Counted from the first letter of the stretch, positions 9,341 through 19,048 are shown. The stretch: 64,000 nucleotides of DNA from Haematospirillum sp. H1815 (GCF_012102705.1 NZ_JAAVTA010000003.1:62001-126000), one strand, 5' to 3'. Made by a program: numbers and translations. The notes: generated by a model from the letters alone, not told the origin.

Positions 9341-11899
9341 CTACTCATGCCGAAGAACAACTGCGGGTTTCCCGCTCAGGGCCAGCAGCCCACTGGCAAG
9401 GCCACCAGCCAACACCAGGACCAACCCTCCACAAACAATGGCAAAGGTCACACCAGGCATAAAAACCCACTGAGCCCGCATCACATCCTGCAGAACAACG
9501 CGGGCCGCAACGGTCCCCACACCGGCAGCCACGACACCGGTTGCCACACCGGTCACACCATACTCCAGCATCCACACCTTCAGAAGGGTTGCCCGGGTTG
9601 CCCCCAGAACCTTGAGGATAACGGCGTCACGTACACGATCCTTGTGACCGGCTGAAATAGCCGCGGACAAAACAAGAAGACCGGCAATAACAGCCAAAGA
9701 CGCCGCCAGACGGATGGCATACGAGGCACGATCCAGTATCGATGCGACACTGTCCAGGGCTTCCTTGACACGGATAGCCGAAACGGATGGCAAGGCACGG
9801 ACAACAGCACGCTCCAGGGCATCCTCGGACCTCGGCGCGGCGTAAACCGTGGCAATCCAGGTCCGGGGCACACCTTCAAGGGCACGGGGGTTGAAAACAA
9901 AGGCAAAGTTCAGGGACAAGGTCGACCAGTTGATCTCCCTCAGGCTGCCGATCCGGACATCCATAGTCCGCCCCAGAATGCTGAATGTCAGGGAATCGCC
10001 CACACCAACCCCCAAACCGCGGGCAACATTTGCAGCGACAGACACCAGCGGTTCCCCGCCATAATCCTGTGGCCACCATGCACCGGCAACCAGAACCGAT
10101 CCTTCCGGAGGATGGGCCGATGTGGTCAGGCCACGATCACCGCGCACCGCCCAGCGCACCTCCGGATCAACAGATGCTTCGTCAACCGGTTGCCCGTTGA
10201 CAGCAACGATACGACCACGCGCCATATCCGCCATACCGGTAATACGGGCTGCGGGAACGGCTTCCACCTCGGCGCGGAATGCGTCCAGGTTGGCTGTCTG
10301 AAGATCGATAAAATAAAAGGCAGGAGCGGTATCCGGAATCCGTTCACGGATCTGCTGGTTGAGGTTCACCTCGATCAGCGCCACGGTTGCCAGAACAGAC
10401 AGCCCAAGCCCTAGAGAGAGGACAACCGGAACCGTTGGCGCCCCCGGGCGACAGACATTGGCAAACCCCAAACGCAGGAGCGGTGCGCCACGAAGCACCA
10501 CCCGGGATGCAAGCCAGATGACAACAGTGGCGGCAAGGCGGAACAAGCCAAAAGAAACCAGCGCACCGAGGACAAAGCCAATGGCAACATCACGACGTTC
10601 GGCTGACAGGATCGTCAACATGGCCAAGGCAAGCGCACACAGGACAATGACCGGAACCACCAGCCCACGGGGGCGGAAGGAAGAGTCCATGTGCACGCCA
10701 CGAAACAAGGCTGCAGCGGGCACCTCGCGACACCGCGCCAAGGGCCAGAGGCCAAAAACGGCCGCAACCAGCAACCCGGCTGCAGCGGCCTGGAGCAAAG
10801 GAGCCGGCCAGACCCCCAAAGGCAACGCAACAGGAAACACGTCGGCCAGCAGGGAACCAACCACCGCAGGAACGGCAGCGGCAGCAAACATGGCGGCACC
10901 AACCGCACACAAGGCAAGGATGGAAACCTGTAACATATAGATGCGGAAAACCAGGGCAGACGATGCCCCAAGTGTTCGCAGGGTTGCGATCGTTGCCATG
11001 CGCGCCCCAACAAATGTGCGAACAGCATTGGCAACACCAATGCCCCCGGTCAGCAAGGCTGTCAGACCAACCAGGGACAGGAACAAGGTCACATTCCCCA
11101 GAACACGCCGCACATCGGGAGCAGCAGCATCCAACCCCCGCACCCGCCACCCGGAACCGGGAAAGGCTGCCTCCAGCTCCCGCTCTACACCCGCCGCGTC
11201 CAACGGCTGTGGCGTTTTCAGACGCAGGGCTGTGCGGACCAGGCTGCCAGGCATCTCCAGACGCGTGGCCTCCCATCCCTCCGGCGATACGATCACGCGC
11301 GGACCAAACGCCATAACCGAAGCAGCCCGGTCTGGTTCCTCCGTTATCAGGGCACGCAATTGCAAGGTTGTCTCGCCAAGATGGAACGAGTCTCCAACCT
11401 TTATGTCCAGCCGATGCGCCAAGGATGAATCAGCCACAGCCCCGAACAGGCCTGCCCGCGTGTCCAACAGGGCGGCAAGGGGTTCACCTGGCTCCACACC
11501 CATATCGCCATACAGGGGGTAAAGGTTATCCACAGCCTTCAGCTCCACCATGGCAATCTTGTCTGTCCCGACCGAGCGGGCCATGGCCCTCATTTCCCGT
11601 ACCTCGGAAACAATCCCGTACTGTGCCAGAAACTGTCGCTGCTCCTTGCCGGGGTGGACAAGGCTCTGACGGACTTCGAGATCCCCCCCCAGCAGAGAAC
11701 GGGCTCCAACAGATAGTCCGGCCTCTACGGCTGAACGCACGGAACCAGATGCCGCAATGGCGAAAACACCTAGGAACAAGCAGGCAATCATGACCCGTAA
11801 ACCCTGCAACCCTCCGCGCAGCTCGCGGCGCGCAAACCGAAAGGCCAAAGACCAGAGCCTGATACTATCCTTGGCATACGGAGGGCTATCCTCAGGCAT
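9341..11899 (-). CDS. ybbP: YbbP-like FtsX-family ABC transporter permease
   Basis: Large permease of 852 residues with an N-terminal membrane helix (about 30-55) and a MacB-like periplasmic region. Several helices follow at about 250-420, then a second periplasmic domain and a final FtsX helical bundle near the C-terminus. This is the ten-helix, duplicated layout of E. coli YbbP (about 800 residues). The ATG at 11899 overlaps the last codons of the ATPase gene by 8 bases, so permease and ATPase are coupled. The YbbA-YbbP-TesA set is kept together in many proteobacteria, and an extractive or lipid-handling role is inferred from that; the substrate is unproven. Confidence 0.88.
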   Translation of the reverse strand: MPEDSPPYAKDSIRLWSLAFRFARRELRGGLQGLRVMIACLFLGVFAIAASGSVRSAVEAGLSVGARSLLGGDLEVRQSLVHPGKEQRQFLAQYGIVSEVREMRAMARSVGTDKIAMVELKAVDNLYPLYGDMGVEPGEPLAALLDTRAGLFGAVADSSLAHRLDIKVGDSFHLGETTLQLRALITEEPDRAASVMAFGPRVIVSPEGWEATRLEMPGSLVRTALRLKTPQPLDAAGVERELEAAFPGSGWRVRGLDAAAPDVRRVLGNVTLFLSLVGLTALLTGGIGVANAVRTFVGARMATIATLRTLGASSALVFRIYMLQVSILALCAVGAAMFAAAAVPAVVGSLLADVFPVALPLGVWPAPLLQAAAAGLLVAAVFGLWPLARCREVPAAALFRGVHMDSSFRPRGLVVPVIVLCALALAMLTILSAERRDVAIGFVLGALVSFGLFRLAATVVIWLASRVVLRGAPLLRLGFANVCRPGAPTVPVVLSLGLGLSVLATVALIEVNLNQQIRERIPDTAPAFYFIDLQTANLDAFRAEVEAVPAARITGMADMARGRIVAVNGQPVDEASVDPEVRWAVRGDRGLTTSAHPPEGSVLVAGAWWPQDYGGEPLVSVAANVARGLGVGVGDSLTFSILGRTMDVRIGSLREINWSTLSLNFAFVFNPRALEGVPRTWIATVYAAPRSEDALERAVVRALPSVSAIRVKEALDSVASILDRASYAIRLAASLAVIAGLLVLSAAISAGHKDRVRDAVILKVLGATRATLLKVWMLEYGVTGVATGVVAAGVGTVAARVVLQDVMRAQWVFMPGVTFAIVCGGLVLVLAGGLASGLLALSGKPAVVLRHE

Positions 11900-12593
11900 G
11901 GGACACCAGCCGCCCATCTTCCAGACGCACTGTGCGGTCACACCGTGCCGCTAGGGCAGGGTCATGGGTTACCAACATCAGGGACGTCCCGTTGCGGCGG
12001 CGATGGTCAAACAAAAGATCCATGATCATGGCCCCCGTTGCCCCATCTAGGTTACCCGTTGGCTCGTCGGCCAGCACAAGGTCCGGAGAGGTGGCAAAAG
12101 CACGGGCCAAGGCAACCCGTTGCTGCTCTCCCCCGGACAGCTGGGCCGGAACATGATGCAGGCGATGACCAAGCCCCACGGCCTGCAAGCCATCACGTGC
12201 CCGCTCGAAAGCCTCTGTTGAACCCGCCAGCTCCAGGGGAATGGCAACATTCTCCAGGGCACTCATTGTCGGAACAAGATGAAAGGACTGAAAGACAACC
12301 CCGACATGGTCGCGTCGGAACACAGCCAAGGCATCTTCGTCCAGCGGACCTATATCCTGCCCACAAATCCGCGCAGATCCCGACGTGATCCGCTCGAGTC
12401 CGGCGGCAACCATCATCATGGTCGATTTCCCTGAACCCGAGGGGCCGACCACCGCCACGGCCTCACCCTTGTCAATGCGAATCGAAACACCACGCAGGAT
12501 ATTGACCGGACCGGCAGGACCCTTCAGGCTGACATGGATATCGTCAAGCATGACGGATACTTCCCTTGACTGAAGGCCCGGACCGGACACCAT
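11892..12593 (-). CDS. ybbA: YbbA-like ABC transporter ATP-binding protein
   Basis: ATPase of the MacB/LolD-like class, 233 residues from the chosen start. Walker A is GPSGSGKST, the Q-loop lies in VVFQSFHLVPTMSALENV, the signature is LSGGEQQRVALARAFA, and Walker B is LVLADEPTGNLDG, followed by the switch histidine in LVTHD. The ATG at 12593 shares its CATG with the tesA start on the other strand and gives the family-like first strand. An internal ATG at 12551 with AGGGAAG upstream would give 219 residues and is a real alternative. It drives the YbbP permease. Confidence 0.9.
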   Translation of the reverse strand: MVSGPGLQSREVSVMLDDIHVSLKGPAGPVNILRGVSIRIDKGEAVAVVGPSGSGKSTMMMVAAGLERITSGSARICGQDIGPLDEDALAVFRRDHVGVVFQSFHLVPTMSALENVAIPLELAGSTEAFERARDGLQAVGLGHRLHHVPAQLSGGEQQRVALARAFATSPDLVLADEPTGNLDGATGAMIMDLLFDHRRRNGTSLMLVTHDPALAARCDRTVRLEDGRLVSHA

Positions 12594-13317
12594 GGCTCTT
12601 TTTCTCCGTATGTCTGCCATAGCCCGCGTTGCCGGGGCTGCTCTTTTCGCATATGCGGCAATACTGTCTCCTGTCAACGGAACAGGGCGTGCCGTCCACG
12701 CGGCAGACACAGGCGCAAGTTCATCACAGCCCAAGCTGATGGCACTGGGAGACAGCCTGATGGCCGGCTACAACCTGCCGCCCGGGCAATCGGTCCCCGA
12801 CCAGCTGGCACGTCTTCTGGAAGAAAAGGGGATACCGGTCACCATGATCAATGCCGGTGTATCGGGAGATACCTCAGCTGGAGGACTGTCCCGCCTTGAC
12901 TGGATGCTGAAGGAAAGCCCCAATATTGTCATGCTGGGTCTTGGAGCCAACGATGCCCTGCGCGGTATCAATCCAAAAGAGACACGGGTCAATCTGAACA
13001 CGATTCTTCATCGGCTGCGCAGGGATAATATCGAGGTCCTCCTGCTTGGTATGCTGGCCCCCCCCAACATGGGCAAAGAATATGCAACAGAGTTCAATGC
13101 CATTTTTCCGGAACTAGCGGTCATGCACAGCATTCCCTTGGTTCCTTTCTTTCTGGATGGGGTAGCTGGGAACCCCGCTCTTCTTCAAGCAGACGGCATG
13201 CACCCGACAGAAAGAGGAACGGAAGCAATCGCACGCCATATACTTCCATGGGTTGAATCGCTCACATCTAAAAGAAAGGCTCCGCCGCGGGAAGGCATGG
13301 ATAAAAGTCATCACTGA
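12592..13317 (+). CDS. tesA: Arylesterase/thioesterase of the GDSL (SGNH) family
   Basis: Periplasmic multifunctional esterase/lysophospholipase. The 241-residue protein has an N-terminal hydrophobic signal peptide (about 1-38, cleavage likely after VHA). It then shows the SGNH blocks: ALGDSLMAGYNLP with S55, G90 in INAGVSGDT, GLGAND with N120, and DGMHPTERG with D201 and H204. It is divergent from ybbA and the two ATGs overlap in one CATG (12591-12594), so both promoters must lie inside the opposite gene. No good Shine-Dalgarno sequence precedes the ATG. Confidence 0.93.
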   Translation: MALFLRMSAIARVAGAALFAYAAILSPVNGTGRAVHAADTGASSSQPKLMALGDSLMAGYNLPPGQSVPDQLARLLEEKGIPVTMINAGVSGDTSAGGLSRLDWMLKESPNIVMLGLGANDALRGINPKETRVNLNTILHRLRRDNIEVLLLGMLAPPNMGKEYATEFNAIFPELAVMHSIPLVPFFLDGVAGNPALLQADGMHPTERGTEAIARHILPWVESLTSKRKAPPREGMDKSHH

Positions 13318-13388
13318 TGGTCTATATTTTGTCTGCCCCGACAACAGGAAATGAGCAATGACAGATTATTATCCCCACTTCATACTCC

Positions 13389-13419
13389 ATGAATAACAGT
13401 ACATCGAACAGTTATTCAT
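13389..13419. repeat. 9-bp inverted repeat in the AT-rich gap after tesA
   Basis: ATGAATAAC (13389-13397) and GTTATTCAT (13411-13419) are perfect complements separated by 13 bases. They lie in the 296-base gap between tesA and the gene at 13614. The gap is strikingly AT-rich up to about 13510 and GC-rich after that. No T-run follows on either strand, so a protein-binding site or a weak hairpin is more likely than a terminator. The rest of the gap shows no gene; TATAGT near 13505 is a possible -10 box for the next gene. Confidence 0.45.
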
Positions 13420-13613
13420 ATGATCAGGTTATAATGAATCAAAATATTCGGACTGTTTATTTCGGAAAACTCAACACCATCTGGAAAAATCGAATTTTAT
13501 TCTGTATAGTGTGCCTGTGGGAATTCCAAGAAACGGACTTCCCTGTCCCGGAGCACCTCCCGTAAGGGAAATAGAGGCCGGGGCGGAGTTCAGGACAATG
13601 GAGGCAGAAGGCC

Positions 13614-14594
13614 ATGACTAGTCCTGTCGAACGTCTGCGCACAGCGGGCGCGCCATTCCCGCAGCCTCCCGTCCGCAGGGAAGATATTGAGGCTCAGCGG
13701 GTTCAGACGACAGAAAACATACAGACGGCCAGTGCTGACCGTTTCAGTGGAAACGGAGCTGACAGCGATGCCGGGTCAAACCGTCAGACGCCAGAAGAAG
13801 TGGCACTGCGGGTCCAGAGTCTTCTGGCCCGGGCCGACGATATCCAGCGCGCACGGGTCCAAGTCAGCTTGGCACGCGATGACATTGGAGATGTGGCCCG
13901 AGATACGCCCAGGACTCTGGCCGAGAATAGCCCCCGTAAAGCAGAAGCCGCGCTTGCGCGCATAGCCGAGGCCGGCAACGCCATACGCAAGGCCGCCGAC
14001 TTGCTCGCCTCGGCCGCAGCCGGCTCGGGTGTGTCTGTTGACCTTGAATCCACCGTGCCGGCTGAAAGTGCGCGCCCGGTTTCGGTATCAGGTACTACCG
14101 CGGCTACTCCCGTAGTCTCTGAAGCTGACAAGGCGGCTGCACGGGCAGCAAGCGCCCTGAACGAAGCCTTGGGTGGACAAAGCCGAAGGCTGGAAATTGT
14201 TCCGGAGCCCGCACCGGCCGATATCACAACAGGTGCCAGCGAAGATTATTTCCCCTATGGCCTGCCCATACAGGACAGCGGGAATCCGGCTCCACAGTCG
14301 CCTCCTCCCAAGACAGAGGCCGAACTTGGCGCTGTTGTGGCCAAGGTCCTGAAGGATGCCAGCGCTGGTATCAAGCAGGGGCAAGCCGTGCTGGAGTCGC
14401 TGAGCAACGCTGTACCGCCGGAGCAGGACACACGTCGTGTTTACGAAACACGTGTCCGGCAAGCGGACCAAGCCTTAGGGGTTGCTGCCTTTGCCTTGGC
14501 ACAGGCAGTGGTCCAAATTGGTGGTGGACAGGTGCAACCACAACGCAACACCTCAAATGCCAGCGGCAAGGCACGCCTTGACCTGAATATCTGA
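13614..14594 (+). CDS. Uncharacterised Ala-rich protein
   Basis: I do not recognise this 326-residue protein. It is rich in Ala, Gln and Pro, has no signal peptide and no membrane segment. It looks partly disordered: residues 1-60 and about 150-250 are low-complexity, with a PQSPPPKTEAE stretch near 226. Two Ala-rich, probably helical, stretches (about 60-130 and 240-305) have the heptad-like spacing of coiled coils. The C-terminus ends KARLDLNI. GGAGGC precedes the ATG by 8 bases and codon use matches the neighbours, so it is very likely real. It stands alone between an AT-rich gap and a terminator; the next gene, def, has its own leader. Confidence 0.75.
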   Translation: MTSPVERLRTAGAPFPQPPVRREDIEAQRVQTTENIQTASADRFSGNGADSDAGSNRQTPEEVALRVQSLLARADDIQRARVQVSLARDDIGDVARDTPRTLAENSPRKAEAALARIAEAGNAIRKAADLLASAAAGSGVSVDLESTVPAESARPVSVSGTTAATPVVSEADKAAARAASALNEALGGQSRRLEIVPEPAPADITTGASEDYFPYGLPIQDSGNPAPQSPPPKTEAELGAVVAKVLKDASAGIKQGQAVLESLSNAVPPEQDTRRVYETRVRQADQALGVAAFALAQAVVQIGGGQVQPQRNTSNASGKARLDLNI

Positions 14595-14653
14595 GACCAG
14601 GAACACGTATGCGTTCCACAGGAATGGCTTGGTAGCTTCAATGGCTCTGAGAA

Positions 14654-14678
14654 GCCGGCCGGACAAGTTCCGGTCGGC
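14654..14678 (+). terminator. Hairpin terminator candidate after the Ala-rich gene
   Basis: GCCGGCCGGA (14654-14663) pairs with TCCGGTCGGC (14669-14678) with one G-U pair and a 5-base loop, 60 bases after the stop. There is no T-run after the stem, so efficiency is uncertain. A TACAAT box at about 14818-14823 downstream may be the -10 element of def. Confidence 0.5.
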
Positions 14679-14855
14679 CTTGGCATGCCTGGAGCACATA
14701 CCCTTCCCGCTACGGCAAAGCCTGCACGGAAATAAAGCATGCCGGACAAAACAAGGATGCCCTGCATCCTTCTGCCGCTGCAACTTGATTTCCCCGTCAA
14801 GGCAGCTTATTTCCACATACAATGTTGATCCCGTATGTTCCGAGGAAACCCACCC

Positions 14856-15410
14856 ATGGCGCTGTTGCCCATCGTTGTCGCCCCTGATCCGCGCCTGAAA
14901 GCACGCGCGGTCCCGGTTGAAAAGGTGGACCGGGACATTGTCCGCCTGATGGATGACATGCTCGAAACCATGTATGCCGCCCCCGGCGTTGGTCTGGCCG
15001 CACCACAGGTCGGGGTCCTCAAGCGTGTTATTGTTATTGATGCCGCCGACAGGGGAAAGCCACCAGCCCCGCTGCGTATGGCCAATCCGGAAATTATCTG
15101 GGCGTCTGAGGAAACGGCGCCTTATGAAGAGGGCTGCCTGTCTCTTCCCGACCACTACGAACTGGTCGACCGCCCTGCCCGGGTCCGGGTCCGCTACTTG
15201 GATCACCAGAATGAAGTGCGGGAGCTTGAAGCCGATGGTCTTTTGGCTGTTGTTGTCCAGCACGAGATTGATCACCTTGAAGGAACCTTGTTTGTCGATC
15301 ACATATCGTCCCTGAAGCGCAACATGATCCTGCGCAAGCTGACCAAAAGTAAAAAGAACGGAACCCTGGAGGCCGAGTATGTCCCCGCCACGCGGAAGGA
15401 CAAGGACTGA
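14856..15410 (+). CDS. def: Peptide deformylase
   Basis: Iron/zinc enzyme that removes the formyl group from nascent proteins. The 184-residue protein has all three motifs: [10 protein letters not shown] (44-53), EGCLSLP with metal ligand C94, and QHEIDHLEG with metal ligands H136 and H140 and catalytic E137. The ATG at 14856 is preceded by GAGGAAA at good spacing; an upstream in-frame ATG at 14835 is less likely. The stop overlaps the fmt start in TGATG, the usual def-fmt coupling. Confidence 0.97.
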   Translation: MALLPIVVAPDPRLKARAVPVEKVDRDIVRLMDDMLETMYAAPGVGLAAPQVGVLKRVIVIDAADRGKPPAPLRMANPEIIWASEETAPYEEGCLSLPDHYELVDRPARVRVRYLDHQNEVRELEADGLLAVVVQHEIDHLEGTLFVDHISSLKRNMILRKLTKSKKNGTLEAEYVPATRKDKD

Positions 15411-16336
15411 TGCGGGTCGTTTTCATGGGCACGCCGGACTTTGCCGTGCCGGCACTACGGGCACTGGCAAGCCGTCACACCGTTGCTAAAGTCTACTGCC
15501 AACCACCCCGCCCCGCCGGACGGGGCCAGGCCCTGCGGCCTTCCGCTGTTCAAAGGGCCGCGGAATCATTGGACCTTGACGCACATTACCCAGTATCCCT
15601 GCGCGGGGCGGAAGAAGTAGAAGCTCTTGCTGCCCTGAAGCCTGATGTTGCCGTTGTCGCAGCCTATGGCCTCATCCTGCCACAAGCCATTCTGGATATC
15701 CCTGTCCTTGGCTGTATCAATATTCATGGATCGCTTCTGCCACGCTGGCGTGGTGCTGCACCTGTACACCGGGCCATTATGGCGGGAGATACGGAAACCG
15801 GAATCACAATCATGCAAATGGAAGCCGGGCTGGATACCGGCCCCATGCTGCTGAGAAAGGCCGTACCGATCACCGATACAACCACCACCGGCCTGTTGCA
15901 TGATACCCTTGCAGAAACAGGGGCAACGCTGATTCTGGAAGCCCTGGACGGACTGGAACAGGGGACTCTGAAAGCTGTGCCACAGCCTGAAAAGGGCATA
16001 ACCTACGCCGAAAAGATCAACAAGGCAGAAGCACGGATTGACTGGGACAACCACTCTTCCAAGGTTGCGCGCCACATCAACGGACTGTCCCCTTTCCCGG
16101 GGGCATGGTTTGAGCATGCGGGAACCCGGATCAAGGTTCTGGCAGCCGAACCCGTTGAAGGGCAAGGCCAGCCTGGGGCCATTCTGGACAACGGCTTTAC
16201 GGTTGCCTGCTCCCATGGTGCGGTCCGCCTTTTATCCCTGCAACGGGCAGGCAGGGATCCCATGGATGCCGAAGCCTTCTACAGAGGTTTCCCCATCTCT
16301 CCCGGGACTCTCATCAATGGTCAACCTGCACCCTGA
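15410..16336 (+). CDS. fmt: Methionyl-tRNA formyltransferase
   Basis: Formylates initiator Met-tRNA using 10-formyl-tetrahydrofolate. The 308-residue protein opens [19 protein letters not shown]. It carries the folate-binding signature [11 protein letters not shown] with catalytic N104 and H106 just before it and D142 in GLDTGPML; a C-terminal OB-like domain runs from about 205. It overlaps def by one base and is followed 30 bases later by truA, so def-fmt-truA forms one operon. Confidence 0.97.
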   Translation: MRVVFMGTPDFAVPALRALASRHTVAKVYCQPPRPAGRGQALRPSAVQRAAESLDLDAHYPVSLRGAEEVEALAALKPDVAVVAAYGLILPQAILDIPVLGCINIHGSLLPRWRGAAPVHRAIMAGDTETGITIMQMEAGLDTGPMLLRKAVPITDTTTTGLLHDTLAETGATLILEALDGLEQGTLKAVPQPEKGITYAEKINKAEARIDWDNHSSKVARHINGLSPFPGAWFEHAGTRIKVLAAEPVEGQGQPGAILDNGFTVACSHGAVRLLSLQRAGRDPMDAEAFYRGFPISPGTLINGQPAP

Positions 16337-16366
16337 CTGCTCATGCCCTGAAAGCCTTGTCCGACC

Positions 16367-17152
16367 ATGCCCCGTTACAAGTTGACACTGGAATATGATG
16401 GCTCTGCCTTCGTTGGCTGGCAGCGGCAAACCAATGGCCTGTCTGTACAACAGGCCATCGAGGAGGCTGCACAGCGATACTGCGGCACGCTGCCCGTTGC
16501 CCATGCGGCAGGACGGACCGATTCCGGTGTCCACGCCCTGGGGCAGGTTGCTCATATTGATCTGGAGCGCGGTGACCCTGCTGAAAAAGTGCGTGATGCA
16601 ATCAACGCCCACCTGCGCCCCCTGCCTGTTGCCGTCAGACAAGCCGAAAGGGTGGATGATGACTTTCACGCACGCTTTTCGGCGCTGGAACGGTCCTATG
16701 TTTACCGGATTCTCTGCCGCCGCGCCCACCCGGTCCTGGAACATGGCAAGGTATGGTGGGTCGCCCGCCCCCTGAATGCAGAAGCCATGCACGAGGCAGG
16801 GCAGATTCTGGTCGGGAATCATGACTTCACAAGCTTCCGGGCAACCGAGTGTCAGTCCCGAAGTCCGGTGAAGACCCTAGATCTTCTGACCGTAACCCAC
16901 ACCCCCGTACCCGAAGGATCCCTGATCGAGATTTTCGTGCGGGCCCGTTCCTTCCTGCACCATCAGGTCCGCAACATGGTTGGAACCCTGTCCCTGGTCG
17001 GAACCGGAAAATGGACCGGCAGAGATGTCCGCAAGGCGCTGTTGGCACGGTCGCGCAGCAGCGCCGGACCAACAGCGCCTGCGTGTGGGCTGTACTTCCT
17101 TGAGGTCCGCTACCCGACCGTGGAAGCTCCCTCATCCTGCATCCAGGCCTGA
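16367..17152 (+). CDS. truA: tRNA pseudouridine synthase A (positions 38-40)
   Basis: Converts uridines 38-40 of the anticodon arm to pseudouridine. The 261-residue protein has the catalytic motif GRTDSGVHALGQVAH with D52. Further blocks are FHARFSALERSYVYRI, DFTSFRA and a C-terminal FLHHQVRNMVGTL. The length matches the family. Its last 43 bases overlap the 3' end of asnB, which is transcribed toward it. Confidence 0.97.
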   Translation: MPRYKLTLEYDGSAFVGWQRQTNGLSVQQAIEEAAQRYCGTLPVAHAAGRTDSGVHALGQVAHIDLERGDPAEKVRDAINAHLRPLPVAVRQAERVDDDFHARFSALERSYVYRILCRRAHPVLEHGKVWWVARPLNAEAMHEAGQILVGNHDFTSFRATECQSRSPVKTLDLLTVTHTPVPEGSLIEIFVRARSFLHHQVRNMVGTLSLVGTGKWTGRDVRKALLARSRSSAGPTAPACGLYFLEVRYPTVEAPSSCIQA

Positions 17153-19044
17153 AACATTACCAAATGCCATACTGGCAAGACCTGCCGGCTCCGGCCATCG
17201 CGAAAAGCCTGCCACAGGCCACACACAGCATCTGCATCCAGAATACCCTGATGCCGCACCAGATGGGGATCGAGCAAGCCATCCACCCAGTCCCGTAACG
17301 GTCCACGCATCCAGGCCCCGACAGGTGGCTCGAAACCCATTTTCGGGCGCTCCACCTGTGCCGGTGGCACATGACGATGCAAGACAGAGCGCAGAACCTT
17401 CTTCGTCACACTTCCTTCCATCTTGAAGGACGTGGGCAAACTCCAGGCATGGCGCATGACGGCCAGATCAAGAAACGGCAACCGCACCTCCAGACTGGCG
17501 GCCATACTGGCCCGGTCTACCTTGACCAAAAGGTCATCTGGCAAATAGGTCAAGGCTTCCACCACCATGGCGGCCAAGGCCGGGTCTTCCAGATCAGGGA
17601 CAGGCAGGCCGGGGAGCAGGTCATCAGCCGTTACGGCAAAGGGAAGATCATCACGCCAAGGGCTGTGGTGCAGCTCCATCAAACGCGCCGGAGAACGGGC
17701 AGCCCAAAGCTCAAGGGTTCGGCGCAGGCGAGCAACCGGACGGCTATCACGGCGGGATCCCAATACACGCCCAAGCGCGCACACTCTGCGATCCAGAAAA
17801 CCAACCGGCAAGGCACGGGCAACGTGGCCTGCAATGCAAGACAGGGAAGAAGGTAAACGGCGCTCCCACTGGCGTGCGACATCAGAGAACCGGGCATAGC
17901 CACCAAACAACTCGTCACCACCATCGCCTGCCAAGGCAACAGTCACGTGCGAGCGGGCTCCCTGGCACAGCAGGAGTGTCGGCAACAGGGAAGGATCGGC
18001 AAAAGGCTCACCGGATACTGTCGCCATACGAGGGATCAAGGCCCGGGCATCCGCCTCGGTCATACGCAAGGTATGGTGAGAAACACCAAGTGAACGCGCG
18101 ACTCCCTCAGCAAAAGGACTCTCGTCATAACGCGGGTCTTCGAACCCTATGGCAAAACTGGACACCCCGTCTACACCGGTTGCCTGCATCATGGCCACAA
18201 CCGCTGAGCTGTCGATGCCACCGGACAGGAAAGCACCGACAGGCACATCGGCATGCAACCTGGCCCTTACAGAGCGCAGCAGCAAACGCTCAAGTTCGTC
18301 GGCAGCATCAACAACACCCCCGGCGAAAGGGCTGGAGGATGCCTTGCCCAACTCGGCAGCAGCAGTCCAGTACGCCTCATCACCACGCATGGTCCCGTCA
18401 GCCGCCACCGTGACCATATGACCGGGGCGAACCTTGAAAATACCGGGATGAATGGTCCGTGGTGCGGCAATCCACCCCTGCCGCAGATATCCCGCCAAAG
18501 CAACACGATCAACACCACCAACCCACCCTGGCCACCGACGCAGGGCCGGAAGTTCTGACCCGAACAGAACCGCAGAACCAACCCGGCCCCAAAACAGGGG
18601 TTTTTCCCCCATCCTGTCGCGGGCGAGTGTCAACTCTCTCCGTTGGCGATCCCAGACGGCAACAGCAAACATACCCTCCAGACGCTCAAGGGCACCCTGT
18701 ACACCCCACAGAGCTATGGATTGAAGCAGGACTTCAGTATCAGAACGTCCAACCCATGGGCCACAGCCGGCTGCTTCAACAGCGGCACGAGCCTCGTCCA
18801 AGAAATAGATCTCACCGTTGAAAGCAAGAACCCATCGACCATCACGGGATGTCATGGGCTGGTGTCCATTGCCAGAAAGATCCCGGATCGACAAACGGCG
18901 GAAAGCTACGGCATACCCGGCTTCCACATCCGTAAACACGCCATGATCATCCGGTCCCCTGTGCACCAGGGCCGAGGCCATGGCAGCAGCACGAATATCA
19001 AGATCATGCCCCCCCGGATGCAGTAAACCAGCAAACCCACACAT
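17110..19044 (-). CDS. asnB: Asparagine synthetase (glutamine-hydrolysing), probably in surface-glycan modification
   Basis: The 644-residue protein has an N-terminal class II glutaminase domain with the nucleophile C2 (MCGFAG), HRGPDD, FNGEIY and GRSDTEVLL. A synthetase domain follows with the PP-loop SGGIDSS at 274-280 and LAGDGGDELFGGY. ATG at 19044 is required to expose Cys2 after Met removal, and GGGAGA lies 8 bases upstream; the frame runs on upstream inside the glycosyltransferase gene. It follows the family 2 glycosyltransferase by 4 bases. AsnB paralogs beside glycosyltransferases often amidate sugar acids in LPS or exopolysaccharide, so that role is as likely as free asparagine synthesis (inference). 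Its 3' end overlaps truA by 43 bases. Confidence 0.88.
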   Translation of the reverse strand: MCGFAGLLHPGGHDLDIRAAAMASALVHRGPDDHGVFTDVEAGYAVAFRRLSIRDLSGNGHQPMTSRDGRWVLAFNGEIYFLDEARAAVEAAGCGPWVGRSDTEVLLQSIALWGVQGALERLEGMFAVAVWDRQRRELTLARDRMGEKPLFWGRVGSAVLFGSELPALRRWPGWVGGVDRVALAGYLRQGWIAAPRTIHPGIFKVRPGHMVTVAADGTMRGDEAYWTAAAELGKASSSPFAGGVVDAADELERLLLRSVRARLHADVPVGAFLSGGIDSSAVVAMMQATGVDGVSSFAIGFEDPRYDESPFAEGVARSLGVSHHTLRMTEADARALIPRMATVSGEPFADPSLLPTLLLCQGARSHVTVALAGDGGDELFGGYARFSDVARQWERRLPSSLSCIAGHVARALPVGFLDRRVCALGRVLGSRRDSRPVARLRRTLELWAARSPARLMELHHSPWRDDLPFAVTADDLLPGLPVPDLEDPALAAMVVEALTYLPDDLLVKVDRASMAASLEVRLPFLDLAVMRHAWSLPTSFKMEGSVTKKVLRSVLHRHVPPAQVERPKMGFEPPVGAWMRGPLRDWVDGLLDPHLVRHQGILDADAVCGLWQAFRDGRSRQVLPVWHLVMFQAWMQDEGASTVG

Positions 19045-19048
19045 CAGC

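Noticed and set aside
9234-9655. Plus-strand reading frames opposite the YbbP gene
   Set aside because: Long antisense frames occur throughout the window because of codon bias; these have no ribosome site or recognisable fold.
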